Assembly: GCA_947591475.1 (NCBI GenBank)
Contig: CANQDE010000002.1
Coordinates: forward strand, 186,001-250,000
Length of the DNA stretch: 64,000 nucleotides
Direction of reading: 5' to 3'
DNA from: an uncultured Alistipes sp.
GTDB taxonomy: Bacteria > Bacteroidota > Bacteroidia > Bacteroidales > Rikenellaceae
Shown here: in pieces, positions 34,455 through 43,927 of the stretch
Layout of the letters: every line of letters begins with the position of its first letter
How positions within the stretch are numbered: the stretch's first letter is position 1
The notes under the pieces: generated by a model
Database searches by the model: none
Seen by the model: only the letters and a program-made list of their open reading frames with translations
What the model was told of the DNA's origin: nothing
Position numbers and translations under genes: made by a program

Positions 34455-35513
34455 TTATTCCGCCAGCAGCTCCGATACCTTTTCGTAAAGGTCTTCGCCG
34501 CGCAGGTTTTTTGCTACGATCGTCCCTTGTGCGTCGATCAGGAAGTTCGACGGAATGCCTTGTACGGCATAATCTTTCGCTGCTTGGTTGTCGAACCGGT
34601 TCAGCTCACTCACGTGAATCCAGTTCATGCCGTTCTTCTCGATGGCTCCTAACCAGCTGTCACGATCCTTGTCGAACGAGATGCCGTAGATTTCGAACCC
34701 TTTGTCGTGGAATGCCTCGTAGGTCTTTTTCAGATGGGGTACTTCGCCCATGCAGGGGCCGCACCACGAGGCCCAGAAATCCACCAGCGTATATTTGTTG
34801 GCCGGATTTTCGATGACCGACTTCAGCGTTACCGTTTCGCCGGCGGCATTCGGTTGGGCCACATCGATATAGGGTTTGCCTGCTTCGGTATTGATTTTCT
34901 TTTCGGCATGTTCTTTCAGCTCCGTCAACAGTTCGGTCGCTTGCAGTTCGGCTGGGAACTTCGCGATTTCGTCCAGCAACTCTTGGCCCGAAAGGTCGTA
35001 GGCCTTCTCATCCAACAGCATCGCCCCGAAATAGTTGCCGCGATTCGCCTCATAGGTCGCTTCGTTCAGTTCGTCCAATTCCGTTTCGATAGCTTCGCGG
35101 CGTTCGTCGGTCGTCGCCGCATCGCGGTACTCCGTAATCAGCGCGCGACGAGCCTGATTGAATGCTCCGAACGCCTCGTTCAACGGGGTACCCTTCACGA
35201 CGATCGTTTCATCGTCTGCCGTCTTGGTGATGATAGTCTTGCCCGGTTCCAGCAGGAGCTGCTGGGCAAAGGTATAAGTTTGCAGCTTGCCCGGCTGCAT
35301 GTCGCTGACATAGTAAACGGCCGGCTGCTCGGCAAGGCCCACGAAACGGAACATGCCCTCTTTGACTACGACCGAATCAACGGCATCGTTCCCCTTGTAG
35401 AGGTAAACTGAGCCTTCGAGACCGGCGATGTTACCCTCGATTACGAAGGCGTTTTTCGGGGTGCAGGCACAGAGCATAAGGGCTGTGGCTGCGAAAATCA
35501 AACTTTTTTTCAT
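34455..35513 (-). CDS. Periplasmic TlpA-like thiol-disulfide oxidoreductase lipoprotein with DUF4369 domain
   Basis: The 352-residue protein has a lipoprotein signal (ATALMLCAC, lipid on Cys17), an N-terminal DUF4369-like beta domain (FVIEGNIAGLEGSVYLYKG), a helical middle and a thioredoxin-like domain with the active site WCGPC (250-254) and cis-Pro in QGIPSNFLID. Such proteins reduce periplasmic disulphides or serve cytochrome maturation in Bacteroidota. It follows lpxD by 8 bases. Confidence 0.88.
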   Translation of the reverse strand: MKKSLIFAATALMLCACTPKNAFVIEGNIAGLEGSVYLYKGNDAVDSVVVKEGMFRFVGLAEQPAVYYVSDMQPGKLQTYTFAQQLLLEPGKTIITKTADDETIVVKGTPLNEAFGAFNQARRALITEYRDAATTDERREAIETELDELNEATYEANRGNYFGAMLLDEKAYDLSGQELLDEIAKFPAELQATELLTELKEHAEKKINTEAGKPYIDVAQPNAAGETVTLKSVIENPANKYTLVDFWASWCGPCMGEVPHLKKTYEAFHDKGFEIYGISFDKDRDSWLGAIEKNGMNWIHVSELNRFDNQAAKDYAVQGIPSNFLIDAQGTIVAKNLRGEDLYEKVSELLAE

Positions 35514-35521
35514 CTTGCTGC

Positions 35522-36556
35522 TTATTTGTTTTGGAGTTCTTCGACGGTTTTGCGCAGTTTGCGCAGTTCGCGGGCGATCTCCGGCAAGTTCTTGAAGATG
35601 GCCGCCGCGCGGTGGTATTGCATCCCCGGGAGGGCCGGATAGCCGAACCGGATTTCGTCATCGGGCACATCCTTGTCCAACCCGCTTTTCGAGCCGATTT
35701 TCACGCGATTGCCGATGGTTACGTGGTCGGCGATGCCCACCTGCCCCGCCAAGAAGCAGTTGCTGCCGACCTTCGACGTGCCGGCGATGCCGGTCTGGGC
35801 CGACGACACGGTGTTTTCGCCGATTTGCACGTTGTGCCCCACCTGTACGAGGTTGTCCAATTTCACGCCGCGGCGGATGACGGTCGAATCGGTCTTCGCG
35901 CGGTCGATGCAGGTATTGGCGCCGATCTCGACATCATCTTCGATGACGACATTGCCTAATTGGGGGATTTTGTCGAATCCGCCCTCGGCATTGGGCATGA
36001 ATCCGAATCCGTCGGCTCCGATGACGGCACCGGCATGGAGGATGCAGCGTTTGCCGACGTGGCAGCCCTCGTAGATTTTCACACCCGGGTAGAGGATGGT
36101 TCCTTCGCCGACGGTCGCGCCCGTTCCGATATAGACTTGCGGATAGATCTGGCATCCGTCGCCGACGGAGGCACCGGCCTCGATGACAGCGAAATCGCCG
36201 ACGTAGCAGTCCGCTCCGATTTTCGCATCGGCAGCGATCGCGGCCCGTTCGCTGATTCCTTTGCGGCGGGGTTTCGCGGCGTTGTACATCTCCAGTAGCT
36301 TCACCACGCAGGCTCCGGCGTTTTCGACCTTGATGAGCGTGGCCGACACGGGTTGCGACGGTGTGAACGAGCGGTCGACCAATACGATGCTGGCACCGGT
36401 CTTATAGAGCCATGGTTCGTATTTGGGGTTGGTCAGATAGGCCAGCGAGCCGGCGGTTCCTCCCTCGATCGAGGAGACGGTATGCACCGAGGCCGCTTTG
36501 TTTCCGATGATTTCGCCGCCGAGAAAACCGGCGATCATTTCAGCAGTAAATTCCAT
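35522..36556 (-). CDS. lpxD: UDP-3-O-(hydroxyacyl)glucosamine N-acyltransferase
   Basis: LpxD adds the second acyl chain in lipid A synthesis. From ATG 36556 ([14 protein letters not shown]) it has 344 residues. A UDP-binding N-terminal domain ([15 protein letters not shown]) is followed by the left-handed beta-helix of hexapeptide repeats ([22 protein letters not shown]), the catalytic His in [14 protein letters not shown] and a C-terminal helix. The frame extends nine codons upstream, but only into repeat DNA. It forms an operon with the TlpA-like gene. Confidence 0.92.
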   Translation of the reverse strand: MEFTAEMIAGFLGGEIIGNKAASVHTVSSIEGGTAGSLAYLTNPKYEPWLYKTGASIVLVDRSFTPSQPVSATLIKVENAGACVVKLLEMYNAAKPRRKGISERAAIAADAKIGADCYVGDFAVIEAGASVGDGCQIYPQVYIGTGATVGEGTILYPGVKIYEGCHVGKRCILHAGAVIGADGFGFMPNAEGGFDKIPQLGNVVIEDDVEIGANTCIDRAKTDSTVIRRGVKLDNLVQVGHNVQIGENTVSSAQTGIAGTSKVGSNCFLAGQVGIADHVTIGNRVKIGSKSGLDKDVPDDEIRFGYPALPGMQYHRAAAIFKNLPEIARELRKLRKTVEELQNK

Positions 36557-36557
36557 T

Positions 36558-36764
36558 TTCTTATTAACTGGTACGGATTGCAAGCTAATTACGGAAGTTG
36601 TTCCGAATCGTTGCTATCTTTTGTTTTTTATTAACTGGTACGGGTCGCAAAGTCATTACGGGAATTAAAAACCCATCCGATTGCTTTCCCTCTTTAATTT
36701 ATTAACTGGTGCGGGTCGCAAGGTGGTTACGGATATTGCCCGAACCGTTGCTTCCCCTCTGTTT
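36558..36764. repeat. Three tandem ~70-bp repeats between lpxD and coaD
   Basis: Units start at about 36560, 36628 and 36700 with TTATTAACTGGTACGGRTYG, continue CAAAGTNATTACGG, then a variable stretch ending in CCGATTGCT or similar and a T-rich tail. On the minus strand each ends in CCAGTTAATAA, the last one forming the start context of lpxD. The spacer holds nothing else. Confidence 0.8.
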
Positions 36765-37235
36765 TCATAAATAATCCTCGATATGGATGCCTCGGGGCAT
36801 GAATTCATCGACCGTGCGACCGAATGCCAGCACTTCGCGCACGGTGGACGAAGCGATGTCGGCTACCTCGGAGGGCGTGAAAAGCATGACGGTCGTAATA
36901 TCGGGATAAATCCGGTGATTGGCTGCCTCCATCGTCCGTTCGTATTCGAAATCGGTGGTGTTCCGTACTCCGCGGAGAATGGCACAGGCACCGGCCTGTC
37001 GTGCGAAATCGCCCGTCAGCCCCGTGTAGATGCGTGCTTCGATGCGCGGTTCATCAGCATACAGGTCGGCGATGAGGCGTCGACGGTTTTCGACCGTGAG
37101 CAGACCGCTTTTTTCGAGATTGTTGCCGATTCCGATAATCACCCGATCGAACAGCCGCAAGGCTTGTCCGACCAGCGCTTCATGCCCGCGGGTGAAAGGG
37201 TCGAAAGACCCGGGAAAGATGGCGATTCGTTGCAT
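36765..37235 (-). CDS. coaD: Phosphopantetheine adenylyltransferase
   Basis: CoaD makes dephospho-CoA from 4'-phosphopantetheine and ATP. The protein is 156 residues from ATG 37235 (MQRIAIFPGSFDPFTRGHEALV). It has the nucleotidyltransferase motif GSFDPFTRGH, RGVRNTTDFEYE and the later TPSEVADIASSTVREV. The ATG lies six bases after a -7 box, so the mRNA is probably leaderless. Confidence 0.93.
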   Translation of the reverse strand: MQRIAIFPGSFDPFTRGHEALVGQALRLFDRVIIGIGNNLEKSGLLTVENRRRLIADLYADEPRIEARIYTGLTGDFARQAGACAILRGVRNTTDFEYERTMEAANHRIYPDITTVMLFTPSEVADIASSTVREVLAFGRTVDEFMPRGIHIEDYL

Positions 37236-37241
37236 ATTCGA

Positions 37242-37274
37242 CAAAGATACGAAAAAACCGCATATAAAAGCAAA
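37242..37274 (-). promoter_or_regulatory. Promoter of coaD
   Basis: The minus strand reads TTTG (37274-37271), 21 bases, then TATCTTTG (37249-37242). Only TCGAAT separates the box from the coaD ATG, so transcription would start at or next to the start codon. Confidence 0.75.
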
Positions 37275-37339
37275 CTTGGTTGCATTTTACATGCGGCATC
37301 GGCTTTCGACCGAACCCGAAGGAAAAATCGGCGGCCGTT

Positions 37340-37933
37340 TCAGCGGGTAAGTTGCACATATTCCGCATAAACGATGCGGGTGTGCGGATTGGCGGGGATG
37401 ATTTCTTGGCGAATGGCTTTCGTGCCCCAGCGGATGAAGAGGAAGCGGCGCGGTACGCGATGAATGATTTGGCGGAGCGTATCGACGCTTTCGATGCGGC
37501 AGTGTACCGAATCGGGCAGGACGGTTCCTTCGACCCTGCACCACGTATCGTTCCAGCGGAAGAACCGGATCGTATCCCGCAGCAGGAGCGTATCGCATTG
37601 ACGGACGACGATCGTATCGTGCAGTGGGGCGTCTATTTCGGCTTTTTGTTCCGCAACGAGGGTCGCTGCGGCTTCGAGCCGACGGATTTTGATGCCCAGT
37701 TCACGGATGCGGCGGGCGTCATCGGCCCGCAGTTGTTCGTATTCGGAGCAGCGGAGCCGAAGGGCTTGCGTCGTGGCGGCTTCCGCGCCCAATCGGGTGC
37801 GGTGATAGGCGATTTGCGTCGTCAGCGCGGTTTGATTTTGTTGCAGACGGGCGATTTCGGTGCGATAGTGCCGCAGCCCGTAAAGGGCGACTGCCGTCAT
37901 TGCGACGGCATAGAGAATGAGGTACTTTTTCAT
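37340..37933 (-). CDS. Isolated phage Rz-like (spanin-like, DUF6549-type) protein
   Basis: The 197-residue product has an N-terminal membrane anchor (MKKYLILYAVAMTAVALYGL), a coiled coil (about 22-100, with QLRADDARRIRELGIKIRRLEAAA) and a conserved C-terminal segment RRFLFIRWGTKAIRQEI followed by NPHTRIVYAEYVQL. That ending is typical of DUF6549 proteins encoded beside holins in Bacteroides phages. Here it stands alone between coaD and a repeat, about 21 kb from the phage-like cassette. A spanin-like or cell-envelope role is inferred. Confidence 0.72.
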   Translation of the reverse strand: MKKYLILYAVAMTAVALYGLRHYRTEIARLQQNQTALTTQIAYHRTRLGAEAATTQALRLRCSEYEQLRADDARRIRELGIKIRRLEAAATLVAEQKAEIDAPLHDTIVVRQCDTLLLRDTIRFFRWNDTWCRVEGTVLPDSVHCRIESVDTLRQIIHRVPRRFLFIRWGTKAIRQEIIPANPHTRIVYAEYVQLTR

Positions 37934-38072
37934 CTTTTGTCAAATGGGTGTATTTGTTCGAAAAGTTCTGCGAAAATAGGGTTGCGCAACCGTATCGGTT
38001 TCCATAAATGAAAAAATGGTAATTCGCTAATTCCGTGTATTAACGGTCGTAAGGTTCGCAAATTCGGTCGGA

Positions 38073-38160
38073 GCTGCGACCGAAGCCCCTCCCGAGGGAG
38101 GGGTTTGGGGTGGGGTCAGAACTGAATACGCGGCCATGGGCCGCGAGCGACAAAGCTCGG
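38073..38160 (+). repeat. Two-hairpin dispersed repeat, family A copy 4
   Basis: Stem 1 is GCCCCTCCC/GGGAGGGGT, the linker TTGGGGTGGGGTCAGAACTG, and stem 2 CGCGGCC/GGCCGCG around AT. GAGCGACAAAGCTC follows. It is in the spacer between the Rz-like and OmpA genes. Confidence 0.8.
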
Positions 38161-38205
38161 ATTAAAAACAGCCTCGAAAAGCACATTCAAGGATATAATC
38201 GCAAT

Positions 38206-38239
38206 AAAAAAGGCCCCTGCTCGCAGGCAGGGGCCTTTC
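38206..38239 (-). terminator. Intrinsic terminator after the OmpA-family gene
   Basis: AAAGGCCCCTGC and GCAGGGGCCTTT form a 12-bp stem; on the minus strand it is followed by TTTTTTATTG. It lies 24 bases after the OmpA stop codon. Confidence 0.88.
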
Positions 38240-38262
38240 GGCATCCGATTTTCGGAATCGGA

Positions 38263-39456
38263 TTATTTGATGATGGCGACGCGGTTGGCAACCGGACTCT
38301 TGTATTGGTTGTGCTTGTCGCCCATGCCTTCGTACTTCAACTGTTGCGGGTTCACGCCCTTGCTGACCAGATAGTCGTAAACGCCCTTTGCACGTTGCTC
38401 GGAGATGCGTTGGTTGACAGCTGCCGAGCCGGTCTGCGGATCGGCATGGCCTTCGATCGTATAGACCTTGTCTTTCGGGCCGTTCTTGATGAGGTCGGCT
38501 TTCAGATCGAGACGCACTTTCTCCTCTGGGGTCAGCGTCGTCGTGCCGATCTTGTACAGAATGATGGTCGACGGATCGAGCAGGTCGCTGGTCGCTAAGG
38601 CGGTCGCTGCTGCTGCGGCTTCTGCCTGTGCGGCGGTTCGTGCATTGGCAGCTGCTCTGCGGGCTGCTTGCAGGTCTTGGGCCAGACGGGCATTTTCGGC
38701 ATTGGCAGCTGCGAGGGCGGCATTGCTGTCGGCTACGGCGTTTTGATAGGCACGGATTTCTTCGGCCGTGTAGATCGTTCCGGCGGGTCTGCGCTCCCAG
38801 TCGCGACGGTTGAAGCGATAGGTTACGCCGACGGTTGCGCCCAGTCCATAGAGATAGGCTCCGTCGAGACGGCTGGGAGCGATGCGGGACGGTGCGAACA
38901 ATCCTTTGAGTTCCAGATTGATGTCCAACGCTTCGCAGACGCGGAATTTGTTCAGCAAGCCGTATGCGAGCGTGAACGCCTGACCCGACGAGGCATGGTT
39001 TTTCCGCTCGCTGTCATCGGTGAAGTTGGCTGCCATGTAGCCCATGCCGACATAAGGCACGGCATAGTAAACGCGGTCTTCGCGATAGCCGCCGACCCAG
39101 TTCGAGAAGTTAATCATGGCATCCATGTGGGCGAACAGATAGGGCCACTTTTGTTTGCCGTATTCAGGGTCGACGTTCGCGAACTTACCGCCTTGGAGCA
39201 TGGCCCGCATGCCGACGACCGGATGAATCCACTTGGTTACCGAGAAATTGACCTCGTAGCCCATTCGATCGCCCGTCGAGCCGAGATTCTTGCCGTTGGA
39301 GAAGGTCGTGGCGAAGCCGCCGCCTACCGATATTTCCCAGTTATCCCAAAACCGGTTGGTAACGAACCCTGCGAAACTGGGGTATTGGGCGGGTTGTTGC
39401 GCCCATGCGGATGCCGCGAAGAGGCTCGCGGCCAAAATGGTGTAGATTTTTTTCAT
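38263..39456 (-). CDS. OmpA-family outer-membrane protein
   Basis: The 397-residue protein (ATG 39456, chosen because a clear signal peptide MKKIYTILAASLFAASAWAQ follows) has an eight-strand-like barrel (about 30-230) and an alanine-rich helical linker (about 250-290, NAALAAANAENARLAQDLQAARRAA). A C-terminal OmpA peptidoglycan-binding domain carries YTIEGHADPQTG, NQRISEQRAKGVYDYLVSKGV and LKYEGMGD. It anchors the outer membrane to the wall. It has its own terminator. Confidence 0.9.
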   Translation of the reverse strand: MKKIYTILAASLFAASAWAQQPAQYPSFAGFVTNRFWDNWEISVGGGFATTFSNGKNLGSTGDRMGYEVNFSVTKWIHPVVGMRAMLQGGKFANVDPEYGKQKWPYLFAHMDAMINFSNWVGGYREDRVYYAVPYVGMGYMAANFTDDSERKNHASSGQAFTLAYGLLNKFRVCEALDINLELKGLFAPSRIAPSRLDGAYLYGLGATVGVTYRFNRRDWERRPAGTIYTAEEIRAYQNAVADSNAALAAANAENARLAQDLQAARRAAANARTAAQAEAAAAATALATSDLLDPSTIILYKIGTTTLTPEEKVRLDLKADLIKNGPKDKVYTIEGHADPQTGSAAVNQRISEQRAKGVYDYLVSKGVNPQQLKYEGMGDKHNQYKSPVANRVAIIK

Positions 39457-39603
39457 AAATCGATATTTGGTTGAATTCGTGTTTCGCTTCAGAGGGGAGT
39501 TGCCTGCAAGGTGCGTGCAAAACCCGTGAAGCGAGCGTGCGAATTTTCGCAAAAATCGTTCTATGATTGCAAAAATCGGCTGTTTTCCCATCCGCCGGAA
39601 GCG

Positions 39604-39640
39604 AAAAAGAGCGTTTTCTTAATTAGGAAAACACTCTTTT
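39604..39640 (-). terminator. Intrinsic terminator of nrdJ
   Basis: The minus strand reads AAAAGAGTGTTTTC, a TTAATTA-type loop, then GAAAACGCTCTTTTT. The stem has one mismatch pair. It lies about 27 bases after the nrdJ stop. Confidence 0.8.
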
Positions 39641-39667
39641 CATTGGAGACCTTTTTTTGAAATGGAA

Positions 39668-42214
39668 TCAACCGCACTTCGAATAGCCGCATGACATGCA
39701 GGTCAGACAGCCGTTCTGATAGGCCATGTTCTCCTGGCCGCAGCTCGGGCACTTGCCTTTCGAGCGGGTGCCGTCGACGATGTACTGCTTCAGCGCACGG
39801 CATACGCCGGTTTTCCACGTGTTGATGGATTCGCTGTTCAGTTGGAGCGATTCGATGAGCGACACGGTCTTCTCGATGGGCATGCCGTGGCGCAGCACAC
39901 CCGAAATCAGTTTGGCATAGTTCCAGAACTCTTCGTTGAACAGGCGCGAGATGCCGCCGATCGTGTTCGTGTAGCCGTAGCGGTCGGTGTATTGGAAATC
40001 GTAGCGCTTCGAGCCGTCCGCCTCGCGCACCTTGATGATGTTGCCGTGCTTGATTTTAGGCGGGATGTACATCGCATCCTCCTCGATCTTACCGGTGAAA
40101 ATTTCGTATGGCCGTCCGTTCTGCAATCCGACGAAAGCGATCCAGTTTTCGGTGCCGTTCTTGAACCGGACGATGTCGGCCGGGATGGATTTCGGACGTT
40201 TCAGCGGGGCGGCTTCGGCTTCGCCGTTTTTCTTTTTAGCATTTTTATCGAGCAGCACACCCTCGCGGCAGCCGTCGCGATAGACCGTGATGCCCTTGCA
40301 GCCGCACTCCCACGCTGTGCGATAGACATCGGCGACCAACTCTTCCGAGACGTTGTTCGGCAGGTTGACCGTTACCGAAATCGAGTGATCCACCCACTTT
40401 TGGATGGCGCCTTGCATCTTCACCTTGGCAACCCAGTCGATGTCGTTGGCCGTCGCCTTATAATAAGGTGAGGCTTGCAGCAGCCGGTCGAGTTCCGCAT
40501 CCGACACCGTGTCGAGCTTCTTCGTATTGTATCCGTTCACTTCCAACCACTTAATAAAATTGTGGTGGTAGACGTTGTATTCTTGGAATTTTTCGCCCGT
40601 CTCGTCCACATAATCCACATGGGTGTCATGATCCGATGGATTGATTTTGCGACGGCGCTTGTAAACCGTGCGGAATACCGGTTCGATGCCTGAGGTGGTT
40701 TGCGACATGAGCGACGTCGTGCCCGTCGGCGCGATGGTCAGCAGGGCGATGTTGCGGCGGCCCGTCTTCACCATTTCGTCGTACAGCGCCGGATCGGCTT
40801 CGCGGATACGGCCGATCATCGGGTTGTTCGCCTCCTTGGCCGCATCGTAAATCGGGAAGGCGCCGCGTTCTCCGGCCATCTTGACCGATGCGCGATAGGC
40901 CGACAGCGCCAGCTCTTTCTGCACCTTGACCGCAAAGTCGATGGCTTCGTCCGAACCGTAGCGCAGGCCCAGCGCTGCGAGCATGTCGCCTTCGGCCGTG
41001 ATGCCCAGCCCCGTGCGGCGGCCTTTCTGCGCCATCGTGCGGATTTTCTTCCACAGCTCCAGTTCCACGCGCCGAACATCCATATCTTCGGGGTCTTTCT
41101 CGATTTTGGCGATGATGAGTTCGACCTTTTCCAGTTCGAGGTCAATGATGTCGTCCATCATGCGCATCGCCTTGTCGACGTGGTCGCGGAATTTGTCGAA
41201 ATCGAACTTCGCCTCTTTCGTGAAGGGATGGTCGACGTAGCTCAACAGATTGACGGCCAGCAGCCGGCAGGAGTCATAGGGACAGAGCGGAATCTCGCCG
41301 CACGGATTGGTCGATACCGTAACGAATCCCTCATCGGCATAGCAGTCGGGGATGCTTTCGCGACGGATCGTGTCCCAGAAGAGCACCCCGGGTTCGGCCG
41401 ATTTCCACGCATTGTGGATGATTTTGTCCCACAGCTTGCGGGCATCGATCTCCTGTTCGTATTTGGGTTCGGCGGCGTCGATGGGGAATTGTTGGCGATA
41501 GCTCTTTCCGGCCAGCGCCGCCTGCATGAACGCATCGTCGATTTTGATCGAAACATTGGCGCCCGTAACCTTGCCCGTATCGACTTTGGCGTCGATGAAG
41601 CGTTCGGCATCGGGGTGTTTGATGGAGAGCGACAGCATCAGCGCTCCGCGACGGCCGTCCTGCGCCACTTCGCGCGTCGAGTTCGAATAGCGTTCCATGA
41701 ACGGAACGATACCCGTCGACGTCAGCGCCGAGTTGAGCACCGGACTGCCCGTAGGACGGATGTGCGACAGGTCATGACCGACTCCGCCGCGCCGTTTCAT
41801 CAGTTGCACTTGCTCCTCGTCCATGCGGAAGATGCCTCCGTAGGAGTCTGCGGGATGCCGATGCCCGATAACAAAACAGTTCGACAGCGACGCCACTTGG
41901 AAATGGTTGCCGATACCGGTCATCGGGCCGCCCTGCGGAATGACATAACGGAAATGGTCGAGCAGGGCGAACACCTCGTCGCGCGACATAGGATTGGGAT
42001 ATTTCCGTTCGATGCGTTCGATTTCTGCGGCGATGCGCCGGTGCATTTGTTCGGGCGACAGCTCGTAGATATTTCCGAACGAGTCTTTCAGCGCATACTT
42101 CGAGACCCAGACGGTCGCAGCGAGTTCATCGCCCCCGAAATACTTTTTCGATTCGGCGACCGCATCGTCGTAATTGACCTTCTGCGGCGTTTCGGTACCG
42201 GTTGTTTTCGACAT
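39668..42214 (-). CDS. nrdJ: Adenosylcobalamin-dependent (class II) ribonucleotide reductase
   Basis: The 848-residue enzyme (ATG 42214, MSKTTGTETPQKV) reduces ribonucleotides with B12 and no oxygen. It has an N-terminal part with SNCFVIG, the substrate-site Cys, then MKRRGGVGHDLSHIRP, GRRGALMLSLSIKHPDAERFIDAK and the catalytic NPCGEIPL. Later come the LLTIAPTGTTSLMSQTTSGIEP region and a C-terminal zinc-binding tail CPSCGQENMAYQNGCLTCMSCGYSKCG-like with two CxxC pairs for re-reduction. Its ATG is preceded by TTAATAAAA. Confidence 0.93.
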   Translation of the reverse strand: MSKTTGTETPQKVNYDDAVAESKKYFGGDELAATVWVSKYALKDSFGNIYELSPEQMHRRIAAEIERIERKYPNPMSRDEVFALLDHFRYVIPQGGPMTGIGNHFQVASLSNCFVIGHRHPADSYGGIFRMDEEQVQLMKRRGGVGHDLSHIRPTGSPVLNSALTSTGIVPFMERYSNSTREVAQDGRRGALMLSLSIKHPDAERFIDAKVDTGKVTGANVSIKIDDAFMQAALAGKSYRQQFPIDAAEPKYEQEIDARKLWDKIIHNAWKSAEPGVLFWDTIRRESIPDCYADEGFVTVSTNPCGEIPLCPYDSCRLLAVNLLSYVDHPFTKEAKFDFDKFRDHVDKAMRMMDDIIDLELEKVELIIAKIEKDPEDMDVRRVELELWKKIRTMAQKGRRTGLGITAEGDMLAALGLRYGSDEAIDFAVKVQKELALSAYRASVKMAGERGAFPIYDAAKEANNPMIGRIREADPALYDEMVKTGRRNIALLTIAPTGTTSLMSQTTSGIEPVFRTVYKRRRKINPSDHDTHVDYVDETGEKFQEYNVYHHNFIKWLEVNGYNTKKLDTVSDAELDRLLQASPYYKATANDIDWVAKVKMQGAIQKWVDHSISVTVNLPNNVSEELVADVYRTAWECGCKGITVYRDGCREGVLLDKNAKKKNGEAEAAPLKRPKSIPADIVRFKNGTENWIAFVGLQNGRPYEIFTGKIEEDAMYIPPKIKHGNIIKVREADGSKRYDFQYTDRYGYTNTIGGISRLFNEEFWNYAKLISGVLRHGMPIEKTVSLIESLQLNSESINTWKTGVCRALKQYIVDGTRSKGKCPSCGQENMAYQNGCLTCMSCGYSKCG

Positions 42215-42393
42215 TTTTATTAAATGGTGCTTGTTTATTCTTTTTTCTGTTTCAGTCTGTGAATGGCCGAAACGGTTTTGCAAAGATGGGATATTTCCGG
42301 CAATAAATCCAGTCTTGCCGAGCGTTTTTTTCGACAAATTATTTACAATCGGCGGCAGAGCCGACCGTGCGCCGTTTTCGGCGGGATGACGAT

Positions 42394-42433
42394 GAAAAAA
42401 CGGCCGCGACGAAATTTCGTGCGACCGTTTTTC
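42394..42433 (-). terminator. Intrinsic terminator of the DUF4301 gene
   Basis: The minus strand shows AAAAACGGTCGCACGAAAT and its near-complement ending GCGGCCGTTTTTTC, with an internal mismatch. It lies about 47 bases beyond the DUF4301 stop. A weak -7-like box (CATCTTTG) for nrdJ lies near 42290. Confidence 0.7.
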
Positions 42434-42479
42434 CGAAGAACCGAGACCCTCGGTTCCGACTGTCGTGCGTGTCCCGTTC

Positions 42480-43913
42480 CTATTGGTGTTGCGGACGCAG
42501 CAGGTCTTGTACGACCTTCACGGGCGAGAAAGTTGTGATGGGCACATCGACGAAAATCGTATTCCAGCGGGCCATTGCTCCGTTCCACAGCCCCGGCAGC
42601 TCTTGCGCACGCAGCTCGCGGCCGCCGCTCGACTTCGACGAAATGAATCCCGTGGCCGGATCGGTGTAGTTGCGCAAGTCGAACCGTTCGCCTTTCGCAT
42701 TCCGGATGCCGCAAACCAAATCCACCGGATTGAAGTGCGTCGCCGATTGCATCAGCGGCAGATCTTCGGGCGCGATCTGGCTCGATTCGGCGATTTGGAG
42801 CGATTCCGTGCCATCGGGATTGGCCACCCAGAACGGCCCGCCGCCCGGTTCGCCCTCGTTGCGCACCATGCCGCAAACACGGATAGGCCGGTCGAGCAGT
42901 TTGATTAAGAGGGCACGGTCGTAATTCGCCGGCAGCTTAATAAACAGCCGTTTTTCGACGAATTCGGCAATCGGCGGCAGGTCGGTCGCTCCGGCTTCCA
43001 GCTCTTTCAGGTGGGCGAATGCTTCGGCTTGCAAATCGAGCAGAATGCCTGCCAGCGCCTTTTTGTAACGGATCGTGTCGCCGCGTTGCGCATCGGTCGT
43101 TACGTTGTCGATGTTCTTAATGAATACGAGGTCGGCGTCGATTTCCGACAGATTTTCGATTAGTGCGCCGTGGCCTGCCGGACGGAACAGCAGCGAACCG
43201 TCGTCCTGACGAAACGGCGTGTTGTCGGGATTGACGGCGATCGTGTCGGTCGAGGGTTTCTGCACCGAGAACGAGATGTCGTAGCGGATGCCGAACCGCT
43301 TTTCATAGACCGGAACCTTGCGTTCCAGCAGTTCGCGGAATCCGGCCATGTGTTCGGGCGAAACCGTGAAGTGGATGCGGGCCACGCCGTTCGATGCGGC
43401 ATAGGCGGCCCCTTCGACCAGATGTTCTTCGACGGCCTTGCGGGCTCCGTCTGGATAGGCATGGAACGTTACCAATCCTTTGGGCCGATGACCGTAGCCG
43501 AGCCCGTCATTGACAATGGCATCGACCGTCGCTTTGTCGTCGGCACCGGCCGGTAGCAGCGATTTTAGTTCGTGCCAGAAGGCGAAGCGCTCGATGTTTT
43601 CGAGCAGCGTGTCGATTCCTTTGCCGCGTTTGCCTTCGTTGACGAAGGCGAAGAGTTCCTTGAACATGCGGGTCGCGGCTCCCGATGCCGGAACGAATTT
43701 CACGACGGAGCATCGTTCGGTCGCTTTTTCGTAGCGGGCTACGGCGGCATCGACGGCTTCGGCGTCGGGCATCAGGATGCCGTCGGCGGGCGATGCGGCG
43801 CGGACGACCTTCAAAAAGGGAAATCCGCGGCGGAAATTTTCGATTTGCCGTTCGACGGTTTCGGGTGTGAGGCCGTGCGCAGTAATTTGTTGTAAATCCT
43901 TTTCGCTGAACAT
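42480..43913 (-). CDS. DUF4301 family protein
   Basis: The 477-residue soluble protein matches the Bacteroidota family DUF4301: VVKFVPASGAATRMFKELF, FHAYPDGARKAVEEHLVEG, FRQDDGSLLFRPAGHGALIENL and GMVRNEGEPGGGPFWV. The GAATRMFK and RPAGHGALIENL elements recall nucleotide-sugar pyrophosphorylases, so a nucleotidyltransferase-like fold is plausible, but the reaction is unknown. It is a single-gene unit with its own terminator. Confidence 0.75.
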   Translation of the reverse strand: MFSEKDLQQITAHGLTPETVERQIENFRRGFPFLKVVRAASPADGILMPDAEAVDAAVARYEKATERCSVVKFVPASGAATRMFKELFAFVNEGKRGKGIDTLLENIERFAFWHELKSLLPAGADDKATVDAIVNDGLGYGHRPKGLVTFHAYPDGARKAVEEHLVEGAAYAASNGVARIHFTVSPEHMAGFRELLERKVPVYEKRFGIRYDISFSVQKPSTDTIAVNPDNTPFRQDDGSLLFRPAGHGALIENLSEIDADLVFIKNIDNVTTDAQRGDTIRYKKALAGILLDLQAEAFAHLKELEAGATDLPPIAEFVEKRLFIKLPANYDRALLIKLLDRPIRVCGMVRNEGEPGGGPFWVANPDGTESLQIAESSQIAPEDLPLMQSATHFNPVDLVCGIRNAKGERFDLRNYTDPATGFISSKSSGGRELRAQELPGLWNGAMARWNTIFVDVPITTFSPVKVVQDLLRPQHQ

Positions 43914-43927
43914 ACTTATTAAGTTGG

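Noticed and set aside
37236..37244. Alternative TTG start of coaD three codons upstream
   Set aside because: It would lie inside the -7 promoter box; ATG 37235 matches the family start.
40700..42223. Long plus-strand open frame opposite nrdJ
   Set aside because: Shadow of the ribonucleotide reductase coding sequence.
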